From Pomphorhynchus laevis (Eukaryota > Acanthocephala > Palaeacanthocephala > Echinorhynchida > Pomphorhynchidae): 64,000 bases of DNA. This document shows positions 11,433 to 23,200 of the stretch, piece after piece (positions within the stretch are counted from its first letter, which is position 1; every line of letters starts with the position of its first letter). The translations under genes were made by a program, and so were the position numbers. The notes under the pieces were generated by a model. The model did not search any database. It was given only the letters and a program-made list of their open reading frames with translations, and was not told where the DNA came from. The stretch lies in NCBI GenBank assembly GCA_012934845.2, contig WNNJ02001121.1:124001-188000 (forward strand). Reading direction: 5' to 3'.

Positions 11433-11925
11433 TGATCGCGGCATTCGCAGACATAGTGAAGAAGCACGTGCAATCGAGAAGCTAATCTTGCGTTTAAGGT
11501 GCACCAATACATCACTATATTTTTCTTATTTTACCTCGATGATATCGGGGCAATGTCCTTGAGTATTATTTAATGCATATTGTATTTAATTTTGTTTTTA
11601 TTACAAAGATTTCTAATATTTTAGCTGAAACTATATTAATATGTTATCATTTAGAAAGAAATGCTGGCCTAGTTCATCGAAAATTTGTGAAATTCAAAAT
11701 TACTAAAAGAAATTAACTAAATAATAACTAATACTGATAAATAATTTAATAATTAAAATAGTTGTAGGATAATCGAAATTAATACTGGTATATAAAACAC
11801 TATTTCAGTATTAATTCTACAAAAGAATTATTAAAACACACAAATGCAATTTTCAGATTGCATTTATGTGTTCACAAATGCGATAACGGCTGCATGGTAA
11901 TTCAGTCACATCATTTTTAATTATT
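11433..11925 (-). mobile_element. RLE-LINE 3' fragment lodged in P1
   Basis: Near-identical to 21188-21681 inside P2. On the minus strand its low-coordinate end reads [19 protein letters not shown], matching the C-terminal block of RLE-type LINEs (compare IKSEISLALCRAASMCIRG in R4 at 63.8 kb). The rest is AT-rich, with a hairpin near 11857-11885 (acacaaatgcaat and attgcatttatgtgt). Because both PLE copies carry it at the same place, it was present before they duplicated. Confidence 0.55.
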
Positions 11926-11943
11926 ACAAGTCACTGTTCTATA

Positions 11944-13069
11944 ATGGATAAAAAGGGTATAAAGGTTGAATTAGATAATAAAACTATACCTATATTATAT
12001 TGGAATCCAAAATTGCATAAATATCAAATAAAACCTAGGTTCATATGTAGTGCTTTTAAATGTACATTAAAACCACTTTCTGTCTATATGAATAAAATAC
12101 TTAAAGCAATTAAAGCACACTTTAAAAAATATTGCAAGGTAATCGAAATTAATACTGGTATAAAACACTATTTCAGTATTAATTCTACAAAAGAATTTTT
12201 AGAACAGACAAAAGGAATAAATTTTCAAAATATAAATACATACGATTTTAGTACGCTTTATACAAATCTAGATTTAGTAGATATTAAAGAAGCGTTAGTA
12301 AAATTAATTAATCTTATATTCGGAAAAAGATACATATAACGCGTATCTAACAAAAATTAAACCATCAAGTAAATATAAATATATGGATAAAATTGAATTA
12401 ATAGAATCCTTAAATATTTTGATAAATCAAAATTATTTAAAAGTAGGGACATCTATATTTAGACAAGTAAAAGGTGTTCCAATGGGTGGTAATAGTAGCC
12501 CAATTATAGCTGACTTCTTTTTAAGCTTTATAGAATATGAATTTGTTCATAACTGTGTAAAAACTAAATCTAAACAATATAAATACATGAAATATATGTT
12601 TCGATACATTGATGATATATGTGTATTTAATTCTAATAATTTTTATTCAATTAGTGAGCACATTTATCCAGAAAGCCTTATTCTTAACAAAACCAATATT
12701 AATGATAAAGAAGGTGTATATCTAGATATGAACATTAAATTAACATTAACTAAAACTACTATTAATTTATATCGTAAAGATGACATATTTAAATTTACAA
12801 GAAACATATTTTTGCATGAGCATTCATGCATACCATATAATATAAAATATAATACATTAAATAATGAAATTTTAAGAATTGCAACAATATGTAATGATAT
12901 TGGCTTTCTTCAAAATCATTTAAATAATTTAATAGATACATATTTTAAACTAGGTTACTATAAAAATAACATCAAGCAGAAAATAGTAAAATATATAAAT
13001 CAACACAATAATATAAAGAATAAATTTAAACTCTTAAGTGGCAAATTTTTATGGATGGATAATAAATAA
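11944..13069 (+). pseudogene. P1 reverse transcriptase
   Basis: PLE-type RT. Readable motifs are PILYWNPKLHKYQIKPRFIC (fingers), [14 protein letters not shown] (motif A), [18 protein letters not shown] (motif B) and [12 protein letters not shown] (motif C, with both Asp). The D-F-S-x-L-Y-T-N-x and FRYIDD forms are typical of Penelope-like RTs and not of LINEs. The C-terminal [19 protein letters not shown] and FLWMDNK close the protein. It looks broken once or twice but otherwise well preserved. No endonuclease follows the RT, consistent with the permuted layout. Confidence 0.8.
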
Positions 13070-13143
13070 TATACTTTGTATTAGAATAAGATACTAGATA
13101 GTTATTTCAGAGGAAATACATCATTAGCGTGTATTTGGCCCCG

Positions 13144-13240
13144 CTGCTATTTTGGGTAGAGAAGTTAGGGGCCGAAACCTGATAGCATAGCAGTTCCTCC
13201 TGATGACCTCTAATTCTTATTATGATACAACGTCTGTTAT
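13144..13240 (+). other. Conserved 3' UTR hairpin of the PLE family
   Basis: CTGCTAT at 13144 pairs with the CATAGCAG arm ending at 13193. The same structure follows the RT in P2 (23289-23338) and occurs in the minus-strand fragments at about 15.98-16.03 and 16.48-16.55 kb. The loop holds a CGAAAC word, and CTGATGAC with a TCTAATTC arm comes just after, so the blocks resemble hammerhead boxes in a permuted order. I could not close a complete ribozyme fold. Confidence 0.45.
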
Positions 13241-13439
13241 TTATTAGTCAATTCATAAAAATGACGTTTATTTTAAATTTCAATTTTTATTTTAACTTGA
13301 TTTAAATTATAGAAAATCTAAAAACAATTATTAATTTTATTATTTAATTATTAAATTTTGATTTAGCATTATTATGTTTTGTTTGTTTTATAATTATATT
13401 AAATACGTAGACTCAGTTAGCTGATTTAATTTTATAAAG

Positions 13440-13546
13440 GAATCGATCAACCTCCCTCAAACAGTTGTCTATCAAATCGTACATAGAATTAATTAAATCG
13501 AAGAAATCGGGTGAGCAGATTGTAATAAAAAGCTGTAAGCCCATAC
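13440..13546 (-). pseudogene. Possible RFC3 collar-domain exon remnant
   Basis: After a minus-strand acceptor (ttcttcag) the text reads GLQLFITICSPDFFDLINSM followed by YDLIDNCLREVDRFL. This aligns by eye with the RFC3 stretch A-I-x-x-x-Q-x-P-x-x-L-L-x-V-R-x-x-LYELL-x-x-CIP. It then runs into a word shared with other PLE 3' ends (13396-13430) and stops. If genuine, the host gene's last part is cut by the PLE. No well-formed preceding coding segment was found, so this may be chance. Confidence 0.35.
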
Positions 13547-13974
13547 TGAAGAAATTAAAGAAGCATTACTTGAATATATTCCATATTTCCATTCAAAGTG
13601 AGGCTATAAGCATGAGATGTCCTAATTGCATTTGCGATGCAATTTGATTACGGGGCAATTAAACGACAATTTGGATGTCGAGATACAATGTAACCAGAAA
13701 TGAATTCAAGATGATTATAATTAAAGAGTAAGGAATCATGCTAATTTTCGAACCTTAATGACTTTGTATTTTTCAATATTTATTAAAAGCTCGTCTGAAC
13801 GGCAGAAATCAGTTACATTATTAATGTAATTATTAATTATATATTATTATAGATATCGTCCATGTTATTATAGATATAATTTTCATTTATATGAAATAAT
13901 AATTGATGTTATGTTGGGGTAGTTTAAGTTAAATTAATTTATTTATGTTCACCCTAATCAGTATCTTGTAAATT

Positions 13975-14219
13975 GAATTTAAATTGTAGTTGTTCTGGTT
14001 GTGGTGCAATATTATCCTTACATGTATTGTTCCTATTCTTGATACAGCAGAACGCTACTAATCAGTCTGGGTTGGTCTCATCAGCGCTAACCCAGACCTA
14101 CATTTCACATTTCCACACTTATTATCTACTTCCTCTGTACAATTGTGCTGATCGGATTTAAACTCGGGAGTCTGTATCGCGATTCAACGCTATATCCACT
14201 AGGCTGGCTGCTCCAGTGG
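13975..14219 (-). mobile_element. tRNA-derived SINE, copy 1
   Basis: Read on the minus strand it starts with a tRNA-like head: an A-box-like gcctagtggata (about 14190-14203) and a B-box-like gagtttaaatcc (about 14154-14166), 36 bp apart in the order of an RNA polymerase III promoter. The body has a 9-bp hairpin, gtctgggtt and aacccagac, and continues to about 13975. It is inverted relative to a second body copy at 14262-14400. Short, non-coding. Confidence 0.6.
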
Positions 14220-14261
14220 TGTAGATATACATATTTTGTATATTACTTATATTGCGTGAAA

Positions 14262-14400
14262 TGTTGGTCTGGGTCAGCAGCTGATGAGACCTACCCATAC
14301 TGATTAGTAGCCTCCTGCTGTATCAAGAATAGGAACAATACCTGTATGGATAATATTGTGCCACAACCAGAATTATTTCAGTTCGCAGATACAATTAAGT
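14262..14400 (+). mobile_element. SINE body, copy 2, inverted to copy 1
   Basis: Shares the body of the neighbouring SINE in opposite orientation, including ggtctgggt, agctgatgagacc, ctgattagtag and tgtatcaagaatagg, with scattered differences. The tRNA-like head is absent, so it is 5'-truncated. Together the two copies form an interrupted palindrome of about 110-bp arms. Confidence 0.6.
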
Positions 14401-14562
14401 TAAATTAAATTGTATTGCTGGAAATTATTACTAAGAATGCCTAATTTAATTTAAGAGCATCTTTAAGCATTCCACTGATGATGACATTAAAATTTAATTA
14501 CCTTCAAACGGTTTAAGGCCACATGTGTTCAAATGATCCAGTAAGGAAATATTTTCTAAAGA

Positions 14563-14688
14563 TGAAATCGATTAGATAACAATAAATCGATTAGATAGCA
14601 ATATATCAATTAGATGCCAATAGATCGATTAGATAGCAATAAATCGATTAGATAGCAATAAATCGATTAGATAGCAATAAATCGATTA
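14563..14688 (+). repeat. 19-bp minisatellite
   Basis: About seven copies of the unit aataaatcgattagatagc, with a few substitutions in the first copies and near-perfect copies later. No function evident. Confidence 0.8.
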
Positions 14689-14722
14689 TATGACAAAAAG
14701 GCAGCAAGCCTTTTTGTCATAT
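14688..14722. repeat. Perfect 15-bp inverted repeat
   Basis: ATATGACAAAAAGGC and GCCTTTTTGTCATAT around a 5-base loop, starting exactly where the minisatellite ends. It could form a hairpin or cruciform. It may be the joined ends of a small DNA element, but no target-site duplication is visible. Confidence 0.7.
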
Positions 14723-15041
14723 CAAGGATGTACTGAATATTTAAAATCCTCATACTACAATCTTTATGATTACTTAACATATTTCTTTAATTCTTTACTA
14801 TTTGGCCAAACCCTAATTTCGTTTAGGAAAGAAAGCATCATAAATGTGATGTACGAGGTTGATGGAAATAATAACTGAACGGATTTTTACAACTGAATTA
14901 CCATGCAGAATCCTTACTCATCAAAATTACTCAAGCCCGTTTAATAATTTAGTGAATTATTTCTAGCCACTGAAAAGTTTATGGCTTTTAAACAAATCAA
15001 GCAACGATGAGTTAGTGCATTATTGTTTTCACCGTAACGTT

Positions 15042-15160
15042 TTCATTAATGATTATTTTATTAACTTTACGAAAGCTTTTGATTTAATTAATTGTACTAC
15101 CCAACTTTACAAGCAAAAAGTAAAATATTAATGGTCGCTTATTGAATCTCCTGCACCTAA
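15042..15160 (+). pseudogene. Small LINE RT fragment
   Basis: The plus strand reads YFINFTKAFDLINCTTQLYK, an RT motif A (F-I-D-F-x-KAFD-x-I) with the first Asp changed to Asn. Nothing else of the element is recognisable around it. Confidence 0.45.
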
Positions 15161-15839
15161 TTAGTAGTTTGACGGTGTTAGAATATTTAAATATATAATA
15201 TTTAATATATAATATTAAATATATAATATTAGTATTTTGTTAGAATATTTAAATCATATTATGCCTAGTTATGCAGGGTGATCTTTTAAATTTACTCTAT
15301 TTTATATTCGGGAATATTTCCTAGTAGTTACATCTGTTCTCAGCACTGTCGACCTTGTGATCTTACTGTGTAAGTAACGAACTTGCGGTAACTAAATGAG
15401 TCTAAAATATCATTAAAATATTAAATAATTATTAATTTAATAAATATCAATAAATATTAATTGATATTATTGATATTAATATTAATATCAATAAATATTA
15501 ATTATAAATAATTAAATAATTTAAAAACTCTGTTAATGATTTGATGTTATGATTGATTCAGAAGTATTAGACTAAATACGAATTGAAATAGCAATTTGGT
15601 AAAATACCAAATTGTGCTTAGTTTTTAACTAACTGAGTAAACTCATGACTGAGTAAAGCACTTAGACTCATGTAACTGAGTCCAAGTGGTTTACTCAATA
15701 TTAATATTAAATTATTTATAAATTATACAAAATAATAAATAATTAAATAATAACAAATAATTATAAATAATAAATAATTTTTATATAATATTTTTATAAC
15801 TTATAAAAAATTAAAATTTAAAATAAATGTAAACTTTTA
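15161..15839. other. Very AT-rich stretch, no gene
   Basis: Strings of taatattaaat-like words (15185-15250 and 15410-15520) and short palindromes such as tttggtaaaataccaaa (about 15595). I see no coding region. Confidence 0.5.
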
Positions 15840-16160
15840 TGAATTATACGTGACAGACGTCGTATCAGAATAAGAATTTGAGGTTATCAGGAAGAACTAA
15901 TGACCTCTAACTTTGAAAGCTCCAACTTTAAAGTCACTCTTACTTTGAACTGACGATGTATAAGAAATAGTGGTAATCGAGAGAAACTGCTATGTTATAA
16001 GTTTTCGAGTCCTATTTCTCTATCCAACATAGCATCTTAACTAAATAATGCTAATGACGTATTTTATCTGATGAAATTCAATCATCTAGTGTACTTTATT
16101 CCAATACAAAGCAAATTGCTTATTATACATCCATAAAAAATTAGTTTAATAGTTTAAATT
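15840..16160 (-). mobile_element. PLE 3' end fragment P3a
   Basis: On the minus strand it shares the 3' UTR of P1 and P2 from the end of the RT (tttatggatg, then a Cys-free tail) through the CTGCTATG-type hairpin to the cgtctgttattt-like word, with many substitutions. Only the 3' end is present. Old copy. Confidence 0.6.
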
Positions 16161-16299
16161 CGTTTTTAATAATAAATGCATATTATGTAAGATATTTTAT
16201 AATTAAAATTTATAATCAAAATTTAAAATAAAGGTTGAGTATATCAAAACCTAGTATTGGATATAAATGTAGCAAACTTGCGATAAAAATCTAGGTTAT

Positions 16300-16650
16300 A
16301 AATTAGACCAAATAACTGAGTCTATGTATTTTATATTTTTAATAAATTAAAAATAATGTTAAATAAAAATATGATAATTAAATATCAAATAATTATAAAA
16401 ATTATTATTATTTCAACGTAAAAGTCAATTTTTTGGAATTGTCATGAAATAACAGACGATCATCAGAACAAGAATTAGAAGTCATCAGTAGAAACTGCTA
16501 TGCTATCAAGTTCCGACCCCTAATTCCTCAACCCAACATAACAGCAGGGCAAAATACGCGTTAAGAACCTATTTACTCTGATGAAATTTGATTATCTGGT
16601 GTACTTGTTCTAATACGATGGTTTACTTTGTCGACTTGATACATTACTTT
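16300..16650 (-). mobile_element. PLE 3' end fragment P3b
   Basis: A second minus-strand 3' fragment. It includes the hairpin (gctgttatg and catagcag arms), ctgatgac and cgtctgttatttc, and beyond them a diverged copy of the actgagtcta word that also follows P1. It is closer to P1 and P2 than P3a is. It lies in what would be RFC3 intronic or downstream DNA. Confidence 0.6.
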
Positions 16651-16691
16651 TGAGAAACGAGCCCTAGGATTTTGTACACGTTATAATTATC

Positions 16692-16764
16692 TAGGTATCC
16701 CAGATATCCCAAAGATCAGAAATAATCGAAGATTGCCGCTTGCACTATCTATTTCGAATTTAAG
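16692..16764 (-). pseudogene. Possible RFC3 exon 5 remnant
   Basis: Following a minus-strand ag at 16765-16766, the text reads LKFEIDSASGNLRLFLIFGI. This resembles the RFC small-subunit segment L-x-x-x-I-x-x-x-S-x-x-NLR-x-x-LL that follows the SRC motif. In-frame stops lie shortly on both sides and no clean donor is seen. It may be a decayed exon or coincidence. Confidence 0.35.
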
Positions 16765-17035
16765 CTGCTTTTGATTCGAGTGTTAGATATTTTTAGGCGT
16801 TGCTATTGCCATGTGGTGATTTCTTAGATTTTTGGAGTGATTTAATGGACGACAATTGTCATCAAATTGATCCATGTTAATGGAGATTTGTGAAAAGGAC
16901 AAATCTCTATTAAATTTAATGGAGATTAATTTTTATTAATCTTCCAGTAAATATTTGGGAAAATATTTACAAAATAAAGTATAACAAATTAAACGAATAA
17001 AGCGAATTACCATAGCTGATACCACAGTAACTTAC

Positions 17036-17217
17036 ATCATTATTGCTAGGTGATGGAACACGTATTGGCAGTGTTCGACTGCGTAGAGCTTCGATTACCT
17101 TGCTAATGCTATTGCAAACTAAAATTAGTCTACAAATGTTTGAGTATTTCTCCATTGTTCTACGCAATGCCTGCTGCGCGTCTTTTGTAAGATTGTCAAC
17201 ATCATCAAGGACAATAA
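17036..17217 (-). CDS. RFC3: RFC3 exon 4 with Walker B and SRC-like box
   Basis: Acceptor gtaatttag; completes a Val codon and reads [35 protein letters not shown] and [18 protein letters not shown], then donor gtaagt. The segment around [15 protein letters not shown] is the most conserved part of RFC3 and fixes the identification. Confidence 0.92.
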
Positions 17218-20200
17218 CTAAATTACAAAAATCAGTAACTAAATAACACAGGTGGAAATGGAAAGATAGAAACCACCTTTTTAATAGAAAGGTGGTTTTG
17301 TTGACAATAAATCCAACGATTTACGTTTAGCAAAAATTATTTTCACATCTACAGCCGATAATATAATTAGATTAGGCAAACTTTTGAATAAATAACTGAT
17401 TATTCGACTATTCTCATTTGCAATTACGACCTCACGATTGAACTCAATTTTGCTACTTTTGTATTCAATTTAGTTGTAATTTTGCGTTTTATTTAGTTAG
17501 CCCTTTACTTTTAATCCATTTAACGTTGCAATCGATTTTTTAGATAACGAGGGGAAACGTGAAAATTAAATGTAAAGTGGAAATAGACCTATCTCTAATA
17601 GACCTATTGGAAAGGGAAAAGAACAGAACTTCCTTTTATGATAAATGGCTATTTTACCTAGGAATAGTTTCTTTATTGGAAGATAATACCTAATAACGAA
17701 TACAAATGATCGTAAGATCCTTTGTACTATTTCAAATAATATAAATTGGGCATTGAAAAAGTCGTTTTCACAAGTCCATTTCACATAAACCCGAATATAT
17801 ATATAATTTAAAATCTTATCATATAATTAAAAGATATTAGTGTCAAATTATATTATATGTCAAGAAATACTCCAGAAATACCTTGAAAATTAAAATTAAT
17901 TATATAAAATTATTAATTATTAATTAATAAATTAAATAATTATTAATTGATTGATTGATTCTTTATTAAATAAAAGTGAACATGTTATAAAATACAAACA
18001 AGCAACTATATCTGCTTAATTTGTGTACAACTTCTTTAAATTTGATAAAAAAATAAAAAAAATAATTAATTATTATTTTAAAATTATTTAATTATATATG
18101 ATTATATATAATATATTAAAAATTGTGAAATATAAATAAAACAAATAAACTATACAAATGCAAATAAAATTTTGCAAGTATTTTCTTCATTTGCAATTTT
18201 TATTGTAAGCAAAATCAGTAAGCTACATTTCAGTCAAGGTGGATCTCTTTGATTTAATAAATTATTATTGAAAGCATCCATTTATTTCTTCTTACAGTTT
18301 CGTAAATTTACTAGACATTAGAAAGAGCAGTTGCTCCATAATTCCGTCGAATCGTATTGAACATATCTATTAATTTCTTCTTATGGTTTCGTATTAAAAA
18401 AATATGTCATAAAATTTATTTTCCAATACTGTTTAAGTAAATTAGAGGTAACCTTTAAATCTTTTGCCTGCAGATGAAGTTACTTGATTCGTTTGTGCGA
18501 TTTTCTTTATAACTTCTTGCACAACAACTCTATCTTGCATTCCAACATCACTAAAATTAAGTGAAAACGATAAATAGAAACTAATCGTTTCAATGAAAAA
18601 TATGCGTCTTGTATGTATACCGAAACAAATCTTAATTTAGTTAAAAAATTAATTATAAAAATATAATAAAATAAACATTTCGATAATGATATATCTGTAT
18701 ATCATTATCAAACAAAAAACTTTGGATCTTGTCAAAAATCACACCCTAGAATACTCTTGTCAAAACACTCCGTCAATAAAATATATTAAATTACATTTTA
18801 ATTATAAAGTATACATTTTCCATTTAATCACCAGGAATATTGTCTCTCCACATCCACTCACTAAAGTAATACGCCAATTCCTTGTTACAAACACCCATCA
18901 TCGTCTTATCTCTGTACTTATGCTTGTTACAATTATATATTTTGTGTGTTTATTCCTGTTATAAGGTCTACAAAATGTAATTTATGCTTGTCTCACAAGT
19001 CTAGATTTATGACTTAAATACAGCCCATTCATCACTATGTATTGTAGATCCAGGTGATATAATATTCTTCCTATTTTGCACAATTTCCATATATCTTTTG
19101 GCCGGAGTAAACGACGTATCAACTATTCCTAAATATCCAAATCTTCTTGCCCGTTTCTCTTCCTCTATTGGGCTGCTGTTTGTGGCGGAAACATGTTTCG
19201 TCGATTTAACAAATTATGCCTTCACTACCTAATATTCAGGATTATTTAACTGAATTATACTATATACTCAATTATGCCATATACTCATGGCATCTAATTC
19301 TCAATTTCTTGTAGAATTTTATATCGGTCTGGATATACACAAATCCTTTATTTCTGTGTTTTGTTGCTGGTCACTGTCATATCTATATAGCATTTCTATA
19401 AAATGGACCAAAGATTTAGTAGATCAATCTAAAAAGCTACCGTTCCTTATAGATTTTGTAGTCTTAAATTTGTTACATACTTTATTCTGGCATTTCTGTG
19501 CTGCAAAAATAACGTGCCATGTTGGCTTTTATAACATTTTTCTGTATTAATAACACGATTTGTTCTTCAATTGTATTAGTTTCGAATTTTCTTAGCGTAA
19601 AATAAAGGAGATCTTGTCAAAAATGTCAAAAGGGGATTCAGTCAAGATTTCGATCCTTGCCAAAATTCACCTTGGTGGATTTTTAGCAACATCCAAAATT
19701 TTCTCAAAATGAGATGCAGGCAAATCTTGTCAGAAAGTAATAGAAACAGACAATAAAAATGGTGGATGATAGCATCTACATACGATTGTCATCGTAATTC
19801 CGTTATTTGTCTTCTTGGCAGACACTTAATGTTCGTCTTAATCGTAATGTCATCGATACTGATTTGCCAGTAATGAGCAAATACATGATACATAGTATCA
19901 TGTTATAATCATGCTATAATAACGAATACAGCTAGTGGAACACGGACATTTCATACCGTTGGTTTTTTCAACGTCTGAAGTGATAGGAAATTATGCAAGC
20001 TCCATAATAAAACGCATTGCTTCATAATCTACAAGGGACAATCACGATCAGTATGCAGAAGCTGTGATAAATACAAAATTAAAAATTGGATTTGGACTAA
20101 CACGGGCTGAATCGGCATGTTTTCGCTTCAAAAGTAATCAGGAATAAATAATTTTTAATTAGTATCAAAATCAATGATTGAAAACTAAAGTTTTATTTGA

Positions 20201-23200
20201 GGGTTAACCTTAAAATTGTACAATTATTTTTTTAAATATTATTTAGCACAAAAATACATTCCGCGAAAAATACGTAAAATTGCATTGTTTAATACGTAAT
20301 ATCGATATAATATTAAATATGATTATCCGGGTTGCTTACCAGTTGCTAGACCTTCTCACCGAAATAATAAGTACCAAAACAGCAAACGTTCTATTTCTAC
20401 ATCTAGCATTTTTTCCTTTTAAAACTGAGCATATTTCGCTTGATATAAAGTTATCTGTTCTGTTAGAATAAAGGTGAATGTGTATTTAAATATTTATCCA
20501 CTGGTAAAGGATATATAAAGATATATAAAGGATATATTTAGAACTCATCATACCTTGGTGTAAGCATCATGTGACAGGGACTGGATATAGCATTAATTTG
20601 AATTTTCTTTGAGGCTGTCGAGAATTCCATTTCTTCAACTTTTGTCCTTTCAATACATGAACCATAAATCTCATTAAGCAAGCAAGTGATTAATGTTCTG
20701 CGACCAGACCCAATTGGGCCATGAAAAAGCAAATGAGGAAAATCTCCTACGCTTACCTAAACATAAAAGTAATTTAGTTTAAAATACTAAAAGAAATTAA
20801 CTAAAATACTGATTAAAATTAATACTAATTAATCAGTATTAACTATAATATTTTAAAGCACACTTTAAAAAATATTGCAAGGTAATCGAAATTTATACTG
20901 GTATAAAACACTATTTCAGTATTAATTCTACAAAAGAATTTTTAGAACAGAAACAAGGAATAAATTTTCAAAATGTAAATACATACGATTTTAGTAAAAA
21001 TTTTGATAAAATAAATGATCAGATGTACCCATAATCTAGAATAAAAATGGTGAATTAAGGAAAATGCTATCAAAAGGGTATAATTTGTTTTTGAAAAAGA
21101 AAATTTAATTTACAGAAATTAGGTTCCCGTAAACTAGCTATAAATGAGATTTATTTATTGTCAGGAAAGATTGGATGTATTCAACTTGATCGCGGCATTC
21201 GCAGACACAGTGAAGAAGCACGTGCAATCGAGAAGCTAATCTTGCGTTTAAGGTGCACCAATACATCACTATATTTTTCTTATTTTACCTCGATGATATC
21301 GGGGCAATGTCCTTGAGTATTATTTAATGCATATTGTATTTAATTTTGTTTTTATTACAAAGATTTCTAATATTTTAGCTGAAACTATATTAATATGTTA
21401 TCATTTAGAAAGAAATGCTGGCCTAGTTCATCGAAAATTTGTGAAATTCAAAATTACTAAAAGAAATTAACTAAATAATAACTAATACTGATAAATAATT
21501 TAATAATTAAAATAGTTGTAGGATAATCGAAATTAATACTGGTATATAAAACACTATTTCAGTATTAATTCTACAAAAGAATTATTAAAACACACAAATG
21601 CAATTTTCAGATTGCATTTATGTGTTCACAAATGCGATAACGGCTGCATGGTAATTCAGTCACATCATTTTTATATTATTACAAGTCACTGTTCTATAAT
21701 GGATAAAAAGGGTATAAAGGTTGAATTAGATAATAAAACTATACCTATATTATATTGAAATCCAAAATTACATAAAAATCCAATAAAACCTAGGTTCATA
21801 TGTAGTGCGTTTAAATGTACATTAAAACCACTTTCTGTCTATATGAATAAAATACTTAAAGTAATTAAAGCACATTTTAAAAAATATTGCAAGGTAATCG
21901 AAATTAATACTGGTATAAAACACTATTTCAGTATTAATTCTACAAAAGAATTTTTAGAACAGACAAAAGGAATAAATTTTCAAAATATAAATACATACGA
22001 TTTTAGTACTCTTTATACAAATCTAGGTTTAGTAGATATTAAAGAAGCGTTAGTAAAATTAATTAATCTTATATTCGGAAAAAGATATACATATATATGT
22101 TATAATAATCACAACGCTTATCTAACAAAAATTAAACCATCAAGTAAATATAAATATATGGATAAAATTGAATTAATAGAATCCTTAAATATTTTGATAA
22201 ATCAAAATTAAAAAGTAGAGACATATATATTTAGACAAGAAAAGGTGTTCCAATGGGTGGTAATAGTAGCCCAATTATAGCTGACTTTTTTTAAGCTTTA
22301 TAGAATATGAATTTGTTCATAACTGTGTAAAAACTAAATCTAAACAATATAAATATATGAAATATATGTTTCGATACATTGATGATATATATGTATTTAA
22401 TTCTAATAATTTTTATTCAATTAGTGAACAAATTTACCCAGAAAGCCTTATTCTTAACAAAACCAATATTAATGATAAAGATATACAGAAAGGTATATAT
22501 AAAGGTATATACCGTTATATAGATAAAGGTATATATAAAGTTATATACCTTTATATAGATAAAGTTATATATCTAGATATGAACATTAAATTAACATTAA
22601 CTAAAACTACTATCTATTTATATCGTAAAGATGACATATTAAAATTCACAAGAAAAATATTTTTGCATGAGCATTCATTCATACCATATAATATAAAATA
22701 TAATACATTAAATAATGAAATTTTAAGAATCGCAAATAAAGATTTAAAAAGATTTATTTTGCCATAATATGTAATGATATTGGCTTTCTGCTAATGATAT
22801 TGTAACGATAATTGTTTTCTTCAAAATCATTTAAATAATTTAATATATGATAAAGAAAATACATATCTTGATATGAACATTAAATTAACATCAATTAAAA
22901 TTACTTTTAATTTATATTGTAAAGATGACATATTTAAATTTACAAGAAACATATTTTTGCATCAGCATTCATGCATACCATATAATATAAAATATAATAC
23001 ATTAAATAATGAAATTTTAAGAATTGCAACAATTTGTAACGATATTAACTTTCTTCAAAATCATTTAAATAATTTAATAGATACATATTTTAAACTAGGT
23101 TACTATAAAAATAACATCAAGCAGAAAATAGTAAAATATATAAATCAACACAATAATATAAAGAATAAATTTAAACTCTTGAGTGGCAAATTTTTATGGA

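Larger units (their letters stand above)
10229..13430 (+). mobile_element. Penelope-like element P1, broken
   Basis: A 5'-truncated Penelope-like retroelement: the RT linker region (10229-11095) and RT (11944-13069), followed by a conserved 3' UTR with a hairpin. The GIY-YIG region present in copy P5 is missing. Between the two coding parts lies a roughly 500-bp insert (see 11433-11925) bordered by a 75-bp direct repeat of element sequence (11352-11428 and 11927-12003). The element has a handful of breaks. It is very AT-rich and Lys/Asn/Ile-rich, unlike the GC-richer LINEs around it. It belongs to the group with N-terminal endonuclease (Naiad/Chlamys type), judged from P5. Confidence 0.8.

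Noticed and set aside
13465-13647. 60-codon plus-strand open frame (MSIKSYIELIK...)
   Set aside because: No recognisable domain, and the minus strand has the RFC3-like text; treated as a shadow.
19287-19550. 87-codon plus-strand open frame with hydrophobic residues
   Set aside because: The opposite strand carries the Merlin transposase N-terminal remnant; the plus frame has no homologous features.
20340-20459. Alternative RFC3 exon 3 with good splice signals
   Set aside because: Its phase does not fit exon 4, and 18453-18550 gives a clear RFC3 match with correct phases on both sides.
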